A stretch of DNA of 64,000 nt from a bacterium (GCA_019637795.1 JAHBUY010000002.1:496001-560000); one strand, 5' to 3'; counted from the stretch's first letter, positions 44,319-57,541 are shown. The notes: a model not told the origin generated them from the letters alone. Numbers and translations are program-made.

Positions 44319-46664
44319 TCAGCTCCCGGCGGGCGCCAGGCGGCGGTCGGCGTAGCGCCAGCGGCGCGCGTACGACGCGCGATAGGTGCCGATGGTCACG
44401 TCGACCGTGACCGTGTGATCGACCCGGGCGGCGGCGTCCAGCGTCAGGCCGGACGCCTCGACGTCGATCCGCAGCGCGCCATCGGCCCCGAAGCGGTAGT
44501 TGGCCGGCGCGATGGTGGTGGTGAAGATCGCGTCGTCGTCGGTCACCGCGACGGTCGCCGGCGTCGCGGCGAGATCGATGCCCGGCGGCGGCGCCGCCAG
44601 TCGGATGGCGAGCTGCAGCGCGTCGCCGTTCCTGCTGCCGCCGCCGAAGGAGATGCCGCCGGTGACCTCGGCGATGCCTTCCTGGCGGTACCAGATCGGC
44701 GAGGTCCAGGCGCGCTCCTGGATGGTCGGCGAGAGGAACGGGTCGTTGGTTTCGTTCAGACAGCAGTTGGCGAAGTCGGCGCCGGCGGCCGCGGCCTGCG
44801 TCGCGCAGTCGGACGCGAACGGATCGACCCCGGCCTCCTTGCACACGAAGGTGCTCCAGCGGCAGGTCGGATTCTCGAGCACGCGCGCATAGTAGAGGGC
44901 GCGCTGCTCCGGGTTGAAGTCGGGATCCTCCCAGACGGCGCAGAGCTCGGCCGCGCCGGCGCCGCGCGGGGCGCAGGTGGCGGGATCGACATCGGCCCCG
45001 TTGTCGGGATTGCCGGCGACGTCGTAGACGCGTTCGCGCGGCGCGCCGTCCTCGAGCCACGCTTTGACGATCTGGATGCGCTGCAGGTCGGCGCCGGGGA
45101 TGGCCTCGCTGCCGGGATCCTTCAGCGCCAGCACGGCGAAGCGCGGGCTGGCGGCGCCGCGCACGGCGCCCAGCTCGCCGCCCATCGGCGTGCCGGTCGC
45201 GTAGGCGCGGGCGATGAAGTCGGGCGCGCCACAGGCGACGCCGCTGAGATTGCCGGCGAAGAAGCGCACCACCGGGCGCGTGCCGCTGGTGGCATAGGTC
45301 TCGCGCCGGCGCAGGGCGCTGAACAGCGCGTCGCGCGAGTTCTCCTCCGCCCAGACCACGGCCAGGCCGCCGGGGTTGTTGGTGATGCCGTGGATCTGGC
45401 GTTCCGGGGTCGCGTCGTTGTTGCCGTCCTTGCCCTCGTAGCCCGGCTCCTCGGTGTTGCCCGGCGCGGCGTCGTGCGAGTCGGTGCTGGCGATGAAGCC
45501 GAAGCGGAACGGGTTCACCCCCAGTTGCTCCTCGAGCCGCAGGCCGTCGGCGACGGCGTTGCGCACCAGATTGCGGGCCGGATACGCGTCGATCGGCGGG
45601 TCGGACTGGCCGGGCACTTCCGACGCTTCCTTGATCTGCTCGAAGGTGCAGAGCTCGTCCTCGGTGCCGACGCCACGGCCGGCCAGGCGATCGAAGCGGC
45701 ACTCGGAGCCGCCCTTGCTCTGGTAGATCTCGACCAGCGGCTCCCGGTCCTGGCGCCGCTGCGCTTCGGCGGTGTCGGCCGGGTCGGCGAAATGCAGTCC
45801 GTCGCTGAGGTTCGAGTTGTGCGGGATGATCACCGCCTCGCAGCCGATGTCGGCGTCGAGGCAGTGCTGCTCGATGGCGCTCCACAGGCCCTGCGGCACG
45901 CCGCCGGACGCCGTGTCGAGCTGGCTGTAGACCTGCGGCGGCACGTGGGCGTTGCGGAAGATGACGTTGCGGTGCAAGTGGCGGCCGCCGCGGCTGGGGG
46001 TGTGCTCGTAGCCGATGAAGCTGGTGAAGCGACAGGCGCTGGTGCGGTCGTACGCCTCCTCCGCGGCGGCCTGCATCTCCTGCCACACCGAGACCGCGGC
46101 GGCGTCGCAGTCGATCCCGGGCGTCGAACAGAAGGGCAGCGAGGGGGGCGGGTTGTCGACGCCCGCGGGGTAGAGCCACTGCACGATCGTCCCGAACTGG
46201 CGCTCGGGAGGCTCGTACTGGCGCAGGATCTGGCACATGCGGATGTCGTAGACCGGCGAGTCGGGGCGGGTGCAGACATCGACCTCGCCGAAGAACTCGG
46301 CGTGGTCGGTGACGGCGGCGAAGTCGAGCGGCCGGTCGAGGCGAACCGGCCGCGTCGGCTGCTCGTCGGCGTCGGAGAACATGATGGTGCCGCCGCGGGC
46401 GAAGTCGTAGGCGTCGCGCGGTTCGGTCTTGGTGCCGTAGATCGAGGCGTCGGCGGAATAGCGGGTGTGGACGTGCAGGTCGCCGAAGAACGGCTGCCGC
46501 TGGGCATCGTAGTCGTCGCAGGCGGCGCGCTCCTCGGTGCGCTGCCAGGGCGCGCCGGTGGGCGCCGCGCTCGGGGTGGGCGTGCGGGCCGCCGGGTGCG
46601 AGACGTCGTCGCCGCAGGCGGGGAGCAGCAAGGCGACGGTCAGGATGGCGAGCGCACGGTGCAC
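44319..46664 (-). CDS. DUF3604 lipoprotein (PHP-like metallohydrolase fold)
   Basis: 781 residues. Lipobox LPAC with Cys17. The DUF3604 signature [15 protein letters not shown], then [13 protein letters not shown] and [18 protein letters not shown], resembles the metal-binding start of PHP hydrolases (H-x-H and DHAE). Later [11 protein letters not shown]-like [13 protein letters not shown] supplies another His/Asp pair. Family function is unknown; members are extracytoplasmic in many environmental bacteria. Start: GTG at 46664 or another GTG six codons upstream. Coupled to the parvulin gene. Confidence 0.88.
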   Translation of the reverse strand: MHRALAILTVALLLPACGDDVSHPAARTPTPSAAPTGAPWQRTEERAACDDYDAQRQPFFGDLHVHTRYSADASIYGTKTEPRDAYDFARGGTIMFSDADEQPTRPVRLDRPLDFAAVTDHAEFFGEVDVCTRPDSPVYDIRMCQILRQYEPPERQFGTIVQWLYPAGVDNPPPSLPFCSTPGIDCDAAAVSVWQEMQAAAEEAYDRTSACRFTSFIGYEHTPSRGGRHLHRNVIFRNAHVPPQVYSQLDTASGGVPQGLWSAIEQHCLDADIGCEAVIIPHNSNLSDGLHFADPADTAEAQRRQDREPLVEIYQSKGGSECRFDRLAGRGVGTEDELCTFEQIKEASEVPGQSDPPIDAYPARNLVRNAVADGLRLEEQLGVNPFRFGFIASTDSHDAAPGNTEEPGYEGKDGNNDATPERQIHGITNNPGGLAVVWAEENSRDALFSALRRRETYATSGTRPVVRFFAGNLSGVACGAPDFIARAYATGTPMGGELGAVRGAASPRFAVLALKDPGSEAIPGADLQRIQIVKAWLEDGAPRERVYDVAGNPDNGADVDPATCAPRGAGAAELCAVWEDPDFNPEQRALYYARVLENPTCRWSTFVCKEAGVDPFASDCATQAAAAGADFANCCLNETNDPFLSPTIQERAWTSPIWYRQEGIAEVTGGISFGGGSRNGDALQLAIRLAAPPPGIDLAATPATVAVTDDDAIFTTTIAPANYRFGADGALRIDVEASGLTLDAAARVDHTVTVDVTIGTYRASYARRWRYADRRLAPAGS

Positions 46665-46723
46665 TCTTCCCGCGTAGTGCACGGCGCCGGATCTGGCAAA
46701 CGGTTCAGGCGTCGGGCGGGCTT

Positions 46724-47530
46724 CTAGCGATCGGCCGCCGTGAAGGTACGCACCGTGACGCGCTGCATCGTCGGACGCAGGGGCGGACTGGCCCGCAGCG
46801 CCCGCCCGACGGCCCGCGCCCCCGGCGTCGGCCGGCCGAAGAGAAGGATGCAGTTGTGGTACTCGGCGTGAGTCAGGGCGGTCGCGGGTCGGCGCAGCGC
46901 CCGCGCGAGCGCCCGCGCGTCGCGGCGGTCGAGCGCGTTGCACACCAGGACGCCGCCCGGGCGCAGGCGCGCCAGCGCCCGGCGCAGGGTCGCGGGCCAG
47001 CCGCGCGGCTTGCGCATGGCGGCGCCGGCGCGCTCGTAGATGTCGTCGATGACCACGTCGAAGCGGGCGGGAGCGGGCAGGGAGCGGAGGTAGGCGTCCG
47101 CCTCGGCGCAGACGATCGTCGCCCCGAGGCGGTCGAGCGCGAAGGCGCGCCGCGCCACCGCGAGGACCTCGCGATCGAGGTCGATGGCCGTGACGGCCGC
47201 CGCCGGCCGCAGGGCGCGGATCACCCGGATGACCGTGCCGCCCCCGACGCCGAGCAGCAGGACCCGCGGCGCCTGGCCAGCGACCAGCAGCACCGGCGCC
47301 GCGAGGAGGTCCCAACTGCCTTCGGTGATGGCCCGGCCGGGCCGCCACACCGAGGCGCACGAGCCGTCGACGAAGAGGAACGTGCCCTCGCGCGTGCGCT
47401 GCACCCGGACGTGCGGTTCGCTGTGGTCGCGCGGCGCCTGGGACACGACGCTTGGCGTAGCGCGCCGGCGCCCGAGACGCGAGCCGGAGGGCGGCGCGCC
47501 CGCGCCGCCGTCGCCGTGCCCTCGCACCAT
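46724..47530 (-). CDS. spermidine synthase-like methyltransferase-fold protein
   Basis: 268 residues. The Rossmann core is clear: [20 protein letters not shown] (motif I), [17 protein letters not shown] (motif II) and [13 protein letters not shown]. The glycine-rich loop and acidic motif match the SpeE/methyltransferase superfamily, but the gatekeeper regions for decarboxylated SAM and putrescine are not evident, so it may be a stand-alone methyltransferase-like protein. The ATG at 47530 gives a low-complexity N-terminal 45 residues; a later start is possible. It is divergent from the metal transporter operon, with 42 bases between starts. Confidence 0.72.
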   Translation of the reverse strand: MVRGHGDGGAGAPPSGSRLGRRRATPSVVSQAPRDHSEPHVRVQRTREGTFLFVDGSCASVWRPGRAITEGSWDLLAAPVLLVAGQAPRVLLLGVGGGTVIRVIRALRPAAAVTAIDLDREVLAVARRAFALDRLGATIVCAEADAYLRSLPAPARFDVVIDDIYERAGAAMRKPRGWPATLRRALARLRPGGVLVCNALDRRDARALARALRRPATALTHAEYHNCILLFGRPTPGARAVGRALRASPPLRPTMQRVTVRTFTAADR

Positions 47531-47572
47531 CAGGCAAGCGCCCGGGCAGTGGTTCGCCGCCCGCTGCGCGCC

Positions 47573-48277
47573 ATGGTAGTTCTGCGGGCGTTGACGACCG
47601 TCACCCGCCATCGCTGGAATCCGTTCGCGGCGCCGCGTCCCGAGGGGTGGACGGTCGAGGTGGCGCCGCGGGGCGAGGGGGACGAGGAGGTCTGGGTCTT
47701 CCTCACCGCCGGCTTCATCTGCCTGTGCGTGATCTACGTGCTGATCTTCCAGCTCTACGGCGGTCCGCGGGCGCAGACCCTGAACACGGCGCTGCCGTAT
47801 CAGGTGTTGTTCCGCGATCTGCCGGGCCCCGAGCAGCGGGTCTTTCGCGCCATGCAGGAAGGGACGGCCGAGGCGCTGCGGCTGCGCGGCGGCTCGGACG
47901 CCTGGCCGGCGGTCGAGGCGCTGGCGGCCGATGGCATTCCACCCTTCGCGCCCGACGTGCTCGACCGCGCGGGTCTGCGCTGGGAGCGGCGTGGCGACGG
48001 GCTGGCCACCGCCTACATGGGGATGCCGACCCGCGACCCGGCGGCGCCGGCGTTCCTCATTCTGATCGTCGAACCGCCCCCCGGCGGCGGCGAGCAGCCG
48101 GCGCCGGCGGTGGTCGACGAGGAGCATCAACTCCTGGCCGACGGCACGCTGGTGCACGCCACCTACTGGACGCGCGCCAGCGCGTCGGTGCCCGCCGGCG
48201 TTCCCGCCGACCCGGCCCTGCAGGGCTGGCAGCAGATCCGCGTCAACAGCCCGTTCCAGACCGTGGAGGCGCAATGA
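47573..48277 (+). CDS. single-pass membrane protein of metal ABC operon (DUF6162-like)
   Basis: 234 residues. One membrane segment at about 42-60 ([19 protein letters not shown]) separates a short cytoplasmic N-terminus from a larger extracytoplasmic domain. From memory this resembles the DUF6162 proteins encoded beside metal ABC transporters in pseudomonads; that match is tentative. Its stop overlaps the start of the binding-protein gene (ATGA), so it is the first gene of the operon. It might help metal delivery at the membrane; no metal-ligand cluster is visible. Confidence 0.72.
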   Translation: MVVLRALTTVTRHRWNPFAAPRPEGWTVEVAPRGEGDEEVWVFLTAGFICLCVIYVLIFQLYGGPRAQTLNTALPYQVLFRDLPGPEQRVFRAMQEGTAEALRLRGGSDAWPAVEALAADGIPPFAPDVLDRAGLRWERRGDGLATAYMGMPTRDPAAPAFLILIVEPPPGGGEQPAPAVVDEEHQLLADGTLVHATYWTRASASVPAGVPADPALQGWQQIRVNSPFQTVEAQ

Positions 48278-49170
48278 TGGCGGTGCGATCGTTGATCGTC
48301 GCGACGGTGATGGCCTGGGCGATGGCGGCCGGCGCCGCGGCCGAGACGCCGGGGGCGCCGTTGAAAGTCGGCGTCACCCTGCACCCGTATTATTCCTGGA
48401 CCAGCAACGTCACGCGCGGCACCGACGTCGAAGTGCGGCCGATCCTCCCCGGCGAGGTCGACGCCGGCGACTACCAGCCGCGCCCCGAGGACATCGCGAA
48501 GATCGCCGACCTCGACGCCATCGTCATCAACGGGGTCGGGCACGACGATTTCATCACCGACATGATCAAGGCGTCGGGGAACGAGAAACTGGTCGTCATC
48601 CGCCCCAACGACGGCGTGCCGCTGCTCAGATCGGCGCACGGCGGGATGGTGAACTCGCACACCTTCATCTCTTTCTCGAACGCCATCCAGCAGACCTACG
48701 CGATCGCCCGCGCGCTGGCGGCGCTGCGGCCGGAGCTGGCGGAGCGGTTCCAGGCCAACGCCGCCGACTACGCGAAGCGGCTGCGCGCCATCAAGAGCGC
48801 CGCGGCGGCCAAACTGGTGGACGCGAAGATCAACCGCGTCGTCACCGTGCACGACGGCTACGCTTACCTGATGCAGGAGCTCGGCATCGACATCGTCGGC
48901 GTGGTCGAGCCGGCGCATGGCCTGGTGCCGTCGGCGAAGGAGCTCGGGGACATGGTGGACCTGCTCAAGCGCGAGCAGGTGACGGTGGTCTTCAGCGAGG
49001 AGAGCTTCCCGCAGCCGCTGCTCGAGGTGCTGCGCGAGAACGGGCGTGCCCGTGTCTACGTCATCAGCCACATCGCCTCGGGGGCGTTCACGCCCGACAA
49101 GTTCGAGGTCGAGATGGAGAAGAACGTCGGCGCGATGGTGCAGGCGCTGGTGACGGATCCGCGGCGGTGA
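48274..49170 (+). CDS. metal ABC transporter substrate-binding protein (cluster A-I, ZnuA/TroA type)
   Basis: 298 residues with a signal peptide (about 1-24). The TroA-like fold has likely metal ligands in VTLHPYYSW, NGVGHDDF, VNSHTFISF and FSEESFPQP, the H-H-H-E/D order common to Zn/Mn binders. It does not have the His-rich loop of many ZnuA proteins. GGAGG precedes two adjacent ATGs (48274, 48277); the second has better spacing. Its stop overlaps the ATPase start by GTGA. Confidence 0.88.
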   Translation: MMAVRSLIVATVMAWAMAAGAAAETPGAPLKVGVTLHPYYSWTSNVTRGTDVEVRPILPGEVDAGDYQPRPEDIAKIADLDAIVINGVGHDDFITDMIKASGNEKLVVIRPNDGVPLLRSAHGGMVNSHTFISFSNAIQQTYAIARALAALRPELAERFQANAADYAKRLRAIKSAAAAKLVDAKINRVVTVHDGYAYLMQELGIDIVGVVEPAHGLVPSAKELGDMVDLLKREQVTVVFSEESFPQPLLEVLRENGRARVYVISHIASGAFTPDKFEVEMEKNVGAMVQALVTDPRR

Positions 49171-49892
49171 GCGTCGTGTCGACCGCCGCGGTGCTCGAAA
49201 TCGAGGGCGTCAGCGTGGTGCGCGACGGGCATCCGCTGCTCGCGGACGTGCGCCTGACGGTCGACCGCGGCACCACGCACGTCCTCCTGGGCCCGAACGG
49301 CGGCGGCAAGACGACCCTGCTCGGCGCGGTCCTCGGGCAGATGCCGTTCGACGGCCGCATCCGCTTCCACTGGCGCGGCGCGGGCCGTCTCGGATACGTG
49401 CCCCAGGGCTTCCACGTCGACCGCACGCTGCCGCTCACCGTCGGCGAGTTCCTGGCGCTGCCGCGCCAGCGCTGGCCGGTATGTTTCGGGGTGGCGCGGC
49501 GGACGCGCACGCGCATGGAGGCGGTGCTGGCCCGCCTCGGCCTGCGCGACTGCTGGCAGCGGCCGCTCGGCGTGCTGTCGGGTGGCGAGCTGCGGCGGGT
49601 GCTGGTCGCCAATGCCATCGATCCCGCCCCGGAGTTCCTGCTGCTGGACGAGCCGGCGAGCGGCATGGACGAAACCGCGGTACAACAGCTCGAGGCGGCG
49701 CTGACGGCGCTACGGGCCGAGGCGGGCACCAGCGTGCTGATGGTGTCGCACGACCTCGAACAGGTGCGGCGCGTCGCCGACCGGGTGACGCTGCTCGATC
49801 GGTCGGTGCGGCGCAGCGGCAGCGCCGCGCAGGTGCTGAGCAGCGGGCTCGCCGAGGCGTTGGCCATCGGCGGCGGACATCGCGACGCGTGA
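49167..49892 (+). CDS. metal ABC transporter ATP-binding protein
   Basis: 241 residues from a GTG overlapping the previous stop. Walker A GPNGGGKTT, the Q loop in LGYVPQGFHV, the signature LSGGELRR, Walker B LLLDEPASGMD and the switch His in VSHDL are all intact. The closest pattern is ZnuC/manganese ABC ATPases. It powers the adjacent permease. The 3' end overlaps the permease GTG. Confidence 0.93.
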   Translation: MSVVSTAAVLEIEGVSVVRDGHPLLADVRLTVDRGTTHVLLGPNGGGKTTLLGAVLGQMPFDGRIRFHWRGAGRLGYVPQGFHVDRTLPLTVGEFLALPRQRWPVCFGVARRTRTRMEAVLARLGLRDCWQRPLGVLSGGELRRVLVANAIDPAPEFLLLDEPASGMDETAVQQLEAALTALRAEAGTSVLMVSHDLEQVRRVADRVTLLDRSVRRSGSAAQVLSSGLAEALAIGGGHRDA

Positions 49893-50773
49893 GCCCCCTC
49901 TACGATCACCTCGCGGCGCTGGCGGCGCGCGGCGTCCTGCCGGACGTGTTCCAGTACGCCTTCTTCATCCGCGGCCTGATCTCGGTGCTGCTGCTGGCGC
50001 CGCTCCTCGGCGGGCTCAGTCATCTCGTGGTGGCGCGGCGCCTGGCGTTCTTCTCGGCGGCGCTGGGACAGGCGGCGCTCACCGGGTTGACCATCGGCAT
50101 CGTGCTCGGCGAGCCGCTCAACGCCGCCTATGGCGGCATCTTCGGCTTCTGCTTTCTGTCGGCGCTGGCGATGGTGTACGTGCGGCGCCATTCCTCGCTG
50201 CCGCCGGACACGCTGATCGGCGTCTTCCTCGCGCTGTCGCTCGGCCTCGGCATCTGCCTGCTGGTGGCGGTCACCAAGCGCTTCAACATCCACCAGGTCG
50301 AGGCGGTGATGTTCGGCAGCCTGCTCACCGTCACTGACGCCGACCTGGCACTGCTGCTCGGGCTCGGCGCCGCCATCGCCGTCGTGCTGGCGATCGTCTA
50401 CAACCAGCTCCTGCTCGACAGCCTCGACCCGGCGCTGGGGCGGGTGAGCGGGGTGGCGTCGGCGTTCGTCGATTACCTATTCGTGATGCTGCTGACGGCG
50501 GCGATCGTCGTCAGCCTGAAGGTGATTGGCGCGTTGCTGGTGGAAGCGATGGTGGTGGTGCCGGCGGCGGCGGCGCGCAACCTGGCGCGCACCACGCGCG
50601 GCTATCTGCTGCTCAGCATCGCCGTGGCGCTGCTCGCCGGGGTCAGCGGCCTGTTCATCTCCAGCCGCCTGCAAGTGCCCAGCGGCGGCGCCGTGGTGCT
50701 GGCGATGAGCGCGCTGTTCTTCGTCACCCTGGCGATCGGCGGCCTGCGCGCGCTGCGCGGGACGCGGCGCTGA
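49889..50773 (+). CDS. metal ABC transporter permease (ABC-3 family)
   Basis: 294 residues with about eight membrane segments. The ABC-3 family features are the SHLVVARRLAFFSAALGQAALTG start region, the coupling stretch PDTLIGVFLALSLGLG, and late KVIGALLVEAMVVVPAAAARNLARTTRGY. It forms the channel for Zn2+/Mn2+-type ions. GTG start overlaps the ATPase stop. It is convergent with atpC across a 178-base gap that holds no clear terminator. Confidence 0.93.
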   Translation: MSPLYDHLAALAARGVLPDVFQYAFFIRGLISVLLLAPLLGGLSHLVVARRLAFFSAALGQAALTGLTIGIVLGEPLNAAYGGIFGFCFLSALAMVYVRRHSSLPPDTLIGVFLALSLGLGICLLVAVTKRFNIHQVEAVMFGSLLTVTDADLALLLGLGAAIAVVLAIVYNQLLLDSLDPALGRVSGVASAFVDYLFVMLLTAAIVVSLKVIGALLVEAMVVVPAAAARNLARTTRGYLLLSIAVALLAGVSGLFISSRLQVPSGGAVVLAMSALFFVTLAIGGLRALRGTRR

Positions 50774-50951
50774 GGACGGGCGGTCGCTGGTGCCACTTGG
50801 ATGGGGGCGAACTGATCCGTAGAGGAGGCGAAGCGCGACAAGGGCACGGCGTTGCGGGCGCGGCCCGGGGTCGGAACGTAGGCCGCCGCAGCGGCCCCGG
50901 CGCCGCGCCGCGCGATCGCTTCGCGCCGGCGGCGACGCTGTCCGCTGGACG

Positions 50952-51353
50952 CTACTTGGCGATGTCGAGCCGCGCCTGCGCCCAGCGGCGGCGGGCGTCG
51001 GCGGCGGGGAAGTCGGCGTCGACCGGCGCCAGGCGCGCGAGCTCGCTTTCGGCGGCCTGCAGCTCGGCGCGGGCGGCGACGGCGTTCACCTCCGCCGGCG
51101 CTTCCGCGGCCTCGGCGAGCACGGTCATGACGTTGTTCGCCACCTCGGCGAAGCCGTCGCGGATGGCGAGCACGTGCGCGCCGGCGGCGTCCTTGTAGGT
51201 GAGGCGGCCGCTGTCCAGCGAGGTGAGGAAGTTGGCGTGGTCGGGGAGGACCCCGAGCTCGCCCAGGGTGCCGGGGGCGGTGACCTCGGTGACCGCCTGG
51301 TCGACGACGAGGCGCGTGGGTGTGACCACCCGCAACTGGAGCTCGCTCGCCAT
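50952..51353 (-). CDS. atpC: ATP synthase F1 subunit epsilon
   Basis: 133 residues. The beta-sandwich start MASELQLRVVTPTRLV and the segment GELGVLPDHANFLTSLDSG are typical of AtpC; the C-terminal helical hairpin is Ala/Glu-rich. It couples rotation and can inhibit ATP hydrolysis. It is the last gene of the leftward operon, five bases after atpD. Confidence 0.95.
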   Translation of the reverse strand: MASELQLRVVTPTRLVVDQAVTEVTAPGTLGELGVLPDHANFLTSLDSGRLTYKDAAGAHVLAIRDGFAEVANNVMTVLAEAAEAPAEVNAVAARAELQAAESELARLAPVDADFPAADARRRWAQARLDIAK

Positions 51354-51358
51354 GGCGA

Positions 51359-52860
<1,502 letters not shown>

Positions 52861-52862
<2 letters not shown>

Positions 52863-53721
52863 AACCCTTCAGCGCCTCGGCGCCGGACACGATCTCCATC
52901 AGCTCGGTGGTGATGGCCGCCTGGCGGGCGCGGTTCATCGCCAGGGTGAGGCGATCGATCATGTCGCGGGCGTTGGCGGTGGCGTTGTCCATGGCGGTCA
53001 TGCGCGCCCCGTGCTCGCTGGCGATCGACTCGAGGAAGGCGCGGTGGATGAGCGTGGTGATGTACTGGCGCAGCAGCCGGTCGAGCAGCGTCGCCTCGTC
53101 CGGCTCGTACAGGTAGTCGAGCGTCTCGCCCGCGCCCTCGGAGCTCGGCGGCACCGGCAGCAGGCGCTCGACGGTCGGCACCTGCGAGAGGGCGGAGCGG
53201 AACTGGCTGTAGAGCACGTAGACCCCGTCGGTCCGCTCGCTGATGTAGTCGCGGGCGACGCGCGCCGAGAGCTCGAGCGCCAGTGCCAGGCCGGGGCCGG
53301 CGGGCATCTGGATGTGCTGTTCGGCGACCCCGACCGGTCGGCGGCGGAAGTGCATGTAGCCCTTGTTGCCGACCGCGGTCAGGCGCACCTCGCTGTCCGC
53401 GTGCTCGGCGATGAACTGCTCCGCCTTGCGGACGAGGCCAGCGTTGTACCCGCCGCACAGGCCGCGGTCGCTGGTGACGAGGATCAGGTCGATGCGCCGC
53501 TCCGGGCGCTCGGCGAGCAGCGGATGCGCGCTGTCCGCGGCGGCGCGCGCCGCCACCGTCTGCAACATGGTCGCGAGCTTGTCGGCGTAGGGCCGCGCCT
53601 GCTGGGCGGCCTCCTGCGCCCGGCGCAGCTTCGCCGCGGCGACCATCTTCATCGCCTTGGTGATCTGCTGGGTGCTTTTGACCGAGCTGATGCGTTTGCG
53701 GATGCTCTTGAGCGAGGCCAT
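52861..53721 (-). CDS. atpG: ATP synthase F1 subunit gamma
   Basis: 286 residues. Start MASLKSIRKRISSVKSTQQITKAMKMVAAAKL and the C-terminal AMDNATANARDMIDRLTLAMNRARQAAITTELMEIV-type pattern (only short parts are quoted: ATANARDMI, RQAAITTEL) are the conserved ends of the gamma coiled coil. GLCGGYN is also present. It is the rotor shaft of F1. It is 28 bases downstream of atpA. Confidence 0.97.
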
Positions 53722-53749
53722 CGGCGGTGCGGCGGCAGCGGGGCGCGGC

Positions 53750-55258
<1,509 letters not shown>

Positions 55259-55337
55259 TCCCTTGGTTCCTCCCTGGCGTGTCGCGAGGCGATCCAGCAG
55301 GACGCCGGCGCGCGGTCACGCGGTCCGGGGCTCGGCG

Positions 55338-55889
55338 CTAGAGCAGCGAGCGACCCCCGGCGATACGATTGGCGAGCGACTGCAGCTGGGTGCGGACGCT
55401 GCCGTCGTAAACGGTACCCTCGACGTCGACGACGACGCCGCCGAGCAACTGCGGGTCGACCGCCGTCTCGGCCAGCACCGTGCGGCCGAGCTTGCGCTCG
55501 AACGCGGCGATGAGGCTCTGGCGCTGCGCGTCGTCGAGCGGCGTCGCCGAGGTGATGGTGGCGCGGACGCGCTGCAGCTTGCGGTCGAGGATCTGGGTGA
55601 ACTCGCGCGCAATGCCGACCAGTTGGTCGAGCCGCCGGTGGTCGGCGAGCAGCGAGATGAAGTTGCGCGTCGTCGCGCCGAGCTTGAGGTTGTCGGCGAT
55701 GGTCGTGGCGAGATCGCGGCGCGCGCTGGCGCTCAACAGCGGGTTGGCGAGCGCGGCGGCGATCTGCGGATCGTCGGCGACGGCGCCGAGGAGCTGCAGC
55801 TCGTTGCCGATCTGGTCGGTCGCGGTCTGCTCCTCGGCGACGGCGAAGATGGCGCGGGCGTAGCGCCGGGCCACGGAGCCGACGATCAT
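55338..55889 (-). CDS. atpH: ATP synthase subunit delta
   Basis: 183 residues. The N-terminus SVARRYARAIFAVAEE and the late LGGVVVDVEGTVYDGSVRTQL are characteristic of the OSCP/delta family, which ties F1 to the peripheral stalk. The ATG overlaps the atpF stop (ATGA). Confidence 0.95.
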   Translation of the reverse strand: MIVGSVARRYARAIFAVAEEQTATDQIGNELQLLGAVADDPQIAAALANPLLSASARRDLATTIADNLKLGATTRNFISLLADHRRLDQLVGIAREFTQILDRKLQRVRATITSATPLDDAQRQSLIAAFERKLGRTVLAETAVDPQLLGGVVVDVEGTVYDGSVRTQLQSLANRIAGGRSLL

Positions 55890-56446
55890 CGGGTCACCTC
55901 GCGGACGAAGTCGTCGACGAAACGCGCCTGGTCGGCGGCGGCGAGCCGCTGCGGCGCGATCTTCGCCGCGATCGCCAGCGCGTGCTGCGCGACGTCGGCG
56001 CGGAGTCGTTCACGGGCCTGCCGGAGCTCGTTCTCGGCGGTGCGCTCGGCGTCGCGCTGGATCGCCTCCGCGGTGTGGCGGGCGGCGGCGAGGATCTGAT
56101 CGCGCTCGGCGGCGATGTCGGCGCGCGCCTGCTGCAGCATGCCCTCGAGCTCGCCGGCGAGCTTGTCGAGGCGCTGCTGCATCTCGGCGCGCAGGGCCTC
56201 GGCCTCGCGCCGCGCCCGCGCGGCCTTCTCGAGCGCTTCGCGGACGTGGCTGCGACGCTCGATCATGACGTTGCGGATCGTCGGCCAGAAGCGGCTCAGC
56301 AGATAGACGAAGATGCTGAAGTTGACGGCCGTGAAGGCGAGCTTCGTCCAGGGCACGCCGGGAATGTGGTGCGCCTCGGGGATATCCTCGGCGAGGGCGG
56401 CCAGCGGCAGGAGCAGGCCCAGGGCGACGGCGAGCAGACGGCTCAT
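55886..56446 (-). CDS. atpF: ATP synthase F0 subunit b with signal-like N-terminus
   Basis: 186 residues. A signal-like segment (MSRLLAVALGLLLPLAALAE) precedes a 14-residue polar stretch, the membrane helix (about 36-53) and the long charged dimerisation helix with EKAARARREAEALRAEMQQR. The extra N-terminal segment is like that of subunit c here. It forms the peripheral stalk with b'. Start ATG overlaps the b' stop. Confidence 0.92.
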   Translation of the reverse strand: MSRLLAVALGLLLPLAALAEDIPEAHHIPGVPWTKLAFTAVNFSIFVYLLSRFWPTIRNVMIERRSHVREALEKAARARREAEALRAEMQQRLDKLAGELEGMLQQARADIAAERDQILAAARHTAEAIQRDAERTAENELRQARERLRADVAQHALAIAAKIAPQRLAAADQARFVDDFVREVTR

Positions 56447-56874
56447 GCGCGGGCGCTCCCGGCGACGCGGTCGAGCATCTCGGCGGCGACCTGCTCGGCC
56501 TCGGAGGCGAGCGCGCGCCGCGCCTCGTCGACCTGGCGCGCGACCTGTTCGCGACGATGCGCGAGATCGAGCGCGATCTTGGCGCGTGCCGCGGCGATTT
56601 CGTCGTTGGAGGCGGCGATCGCGGCGTGGCGGGCGGCCTCGGCCTCCTGCGCCATCGCGTGCCGCTGCTCGAGCAGCTTCTGGTCGTACCGCGCGCGGTC
56701 CGCTTCCGCGGCAGCGGCCAACTCTTCGGCGTCGTGTGCTGCCTGCACCGTGCGCTGGTGGCGTTGGTCGAGCACCTGGGTGGTGGGGCCGAAGACGAAG
56801 GCCCTGAACACCATCCAGAAGACGATGAACAAGGCGACCTGCGCAAATATCGTATAGTCGGGAGCGAGCTGCAT
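56443..56874 (-). CDS. atpF': ATP synthase F0 subunit b' (second b-type subunit)
   Basis: 143 residues. One N-terminal membrane helix (about 8-26, TIFAQVALFIVFWMVFRAF) and a long coiled coil rich in Ala/Glu/Arg. A separate b' subunit is found in photosynthetic bacteria and several deltaproteobacterial-type and other lineages. The ATG at 56874 begins MQLAPDYTIF, a good family start. It is 110 bases downstream of the bactofilin gene and may share its transcript. Confidence 0.92.
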   Translation of the reverse strand: MQLAPDYTIFAQVALFIVFWMVFRAFVFGPTTQVLDQRHQRTVQAAHDAEELAAAAEADRARYDQKLLEQRHAMAQEAEAARHAAIAASNDEIAAARAKIALDLAHRREQVARQVDEARRALASEAEQVAAEMLDRVAGSARA

Positions 56875-56984
56875 GTGTCTCTGGCTGGGTTCCGCGTGGC
56901 CTGGCGGCGAGGTCCGCCGGCGCGGAACGGATCCGTGGTTTCTGAAGTTGTGAGGTGCGGGTACGGGCGAGCGCGGGGCTGCGC

Positions 56985-57494
56985 TCAGCCGGCGGCCTCC
57001 GACGAACGGCGGCCGCCGCCGCCGCGCTCCTCGGCCGGGAAGAGCGCGACGCGCTTGTCGCTGCGCTCGGCGCGACCCGCCGCCGCGCCACCCATGGAGC
57101 AGTGACCCTCGAACACGACCCCCTCGTGAATGACCAGACACGGCGTGCTGATGTTCCCCGCCACCGACGCGGGCGCCTTGAGCTCGACGCGCCTGCGCGC
57201 CGTCAGGTCGCCGGTGACGCGCCCCTGGACGACGATGGTGTTGGCGACGATCTGTGCCGAGACGTCGGCGGTCTCGCCGAGCACCACCATCTCCTGAGCG
57301 CTGATCTCGCCTTCCACCTGCCCGTCGATCCGCACGCTGCCTTCGAACGTCAATTTCCCTTCCACCCGGCTGCCCTGGCCGAGGTGCGCCTGCACGTCAC
57401 GCGCGCTCGCCGGCGCGCTCGCACTCGCCGGCGCGGCAGCCTGCAGAGGCTCGTCAGACTTCTGCGTCTTGTCGTCTTTCACGAACAACGCCAT
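56985..57494 (-). CDS. bactofilin
   Basis: 169 residues. The central bactofilin (DUF583) domain is a right-handed beta-helix with the recurring hydrophobic-Gly pattern: GKLTFEGSVRIDGQVEGEIS, VVLGETADVSAQIVANTIVVQGRVTGDLTA and VELKAPASVAGNIS (given here as short parts). Flanks are disordered and Ala/Ser-rich. Bactofilins polymerise into filaments without nucleotides and in several bacteria help place ParAB and cell-wall enzymes. Its position directly after parAB fits that. AGGAG lies seven bases before the ATG, and a sigma-70 promoter is at 57542-57570. Confidence 0.93.
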   Translation of the reverse strand: MALFVKDDKTQKSDEPLQAAAPASASAPASARDVQAHLGQGSRVEGKLTFEGSVRIDGQVEGEISAQEMVVLGETADVSAQIVANTIVVQGRVTGDLTARRRVELKAPASVAGNISTPCLVIHEGVVFEGHCSMGGAAAGRAERSDKRVALFPAEERGGGGRRSSEAAG

Positions 57495-57541
57495 CGTCTC
57501 ACTCCTGAAGTTGTCGCGCGGGGATTGCGGTGAACGGTGGG

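Noticed and set aside
46856-47572. Upstream extension of the metal-operon membrane protein frame
   Set aside because: It overlaps the opposite-strand spermidine synthase-like gene and has no recognisable content; the ATG at 47573 is the natural start.
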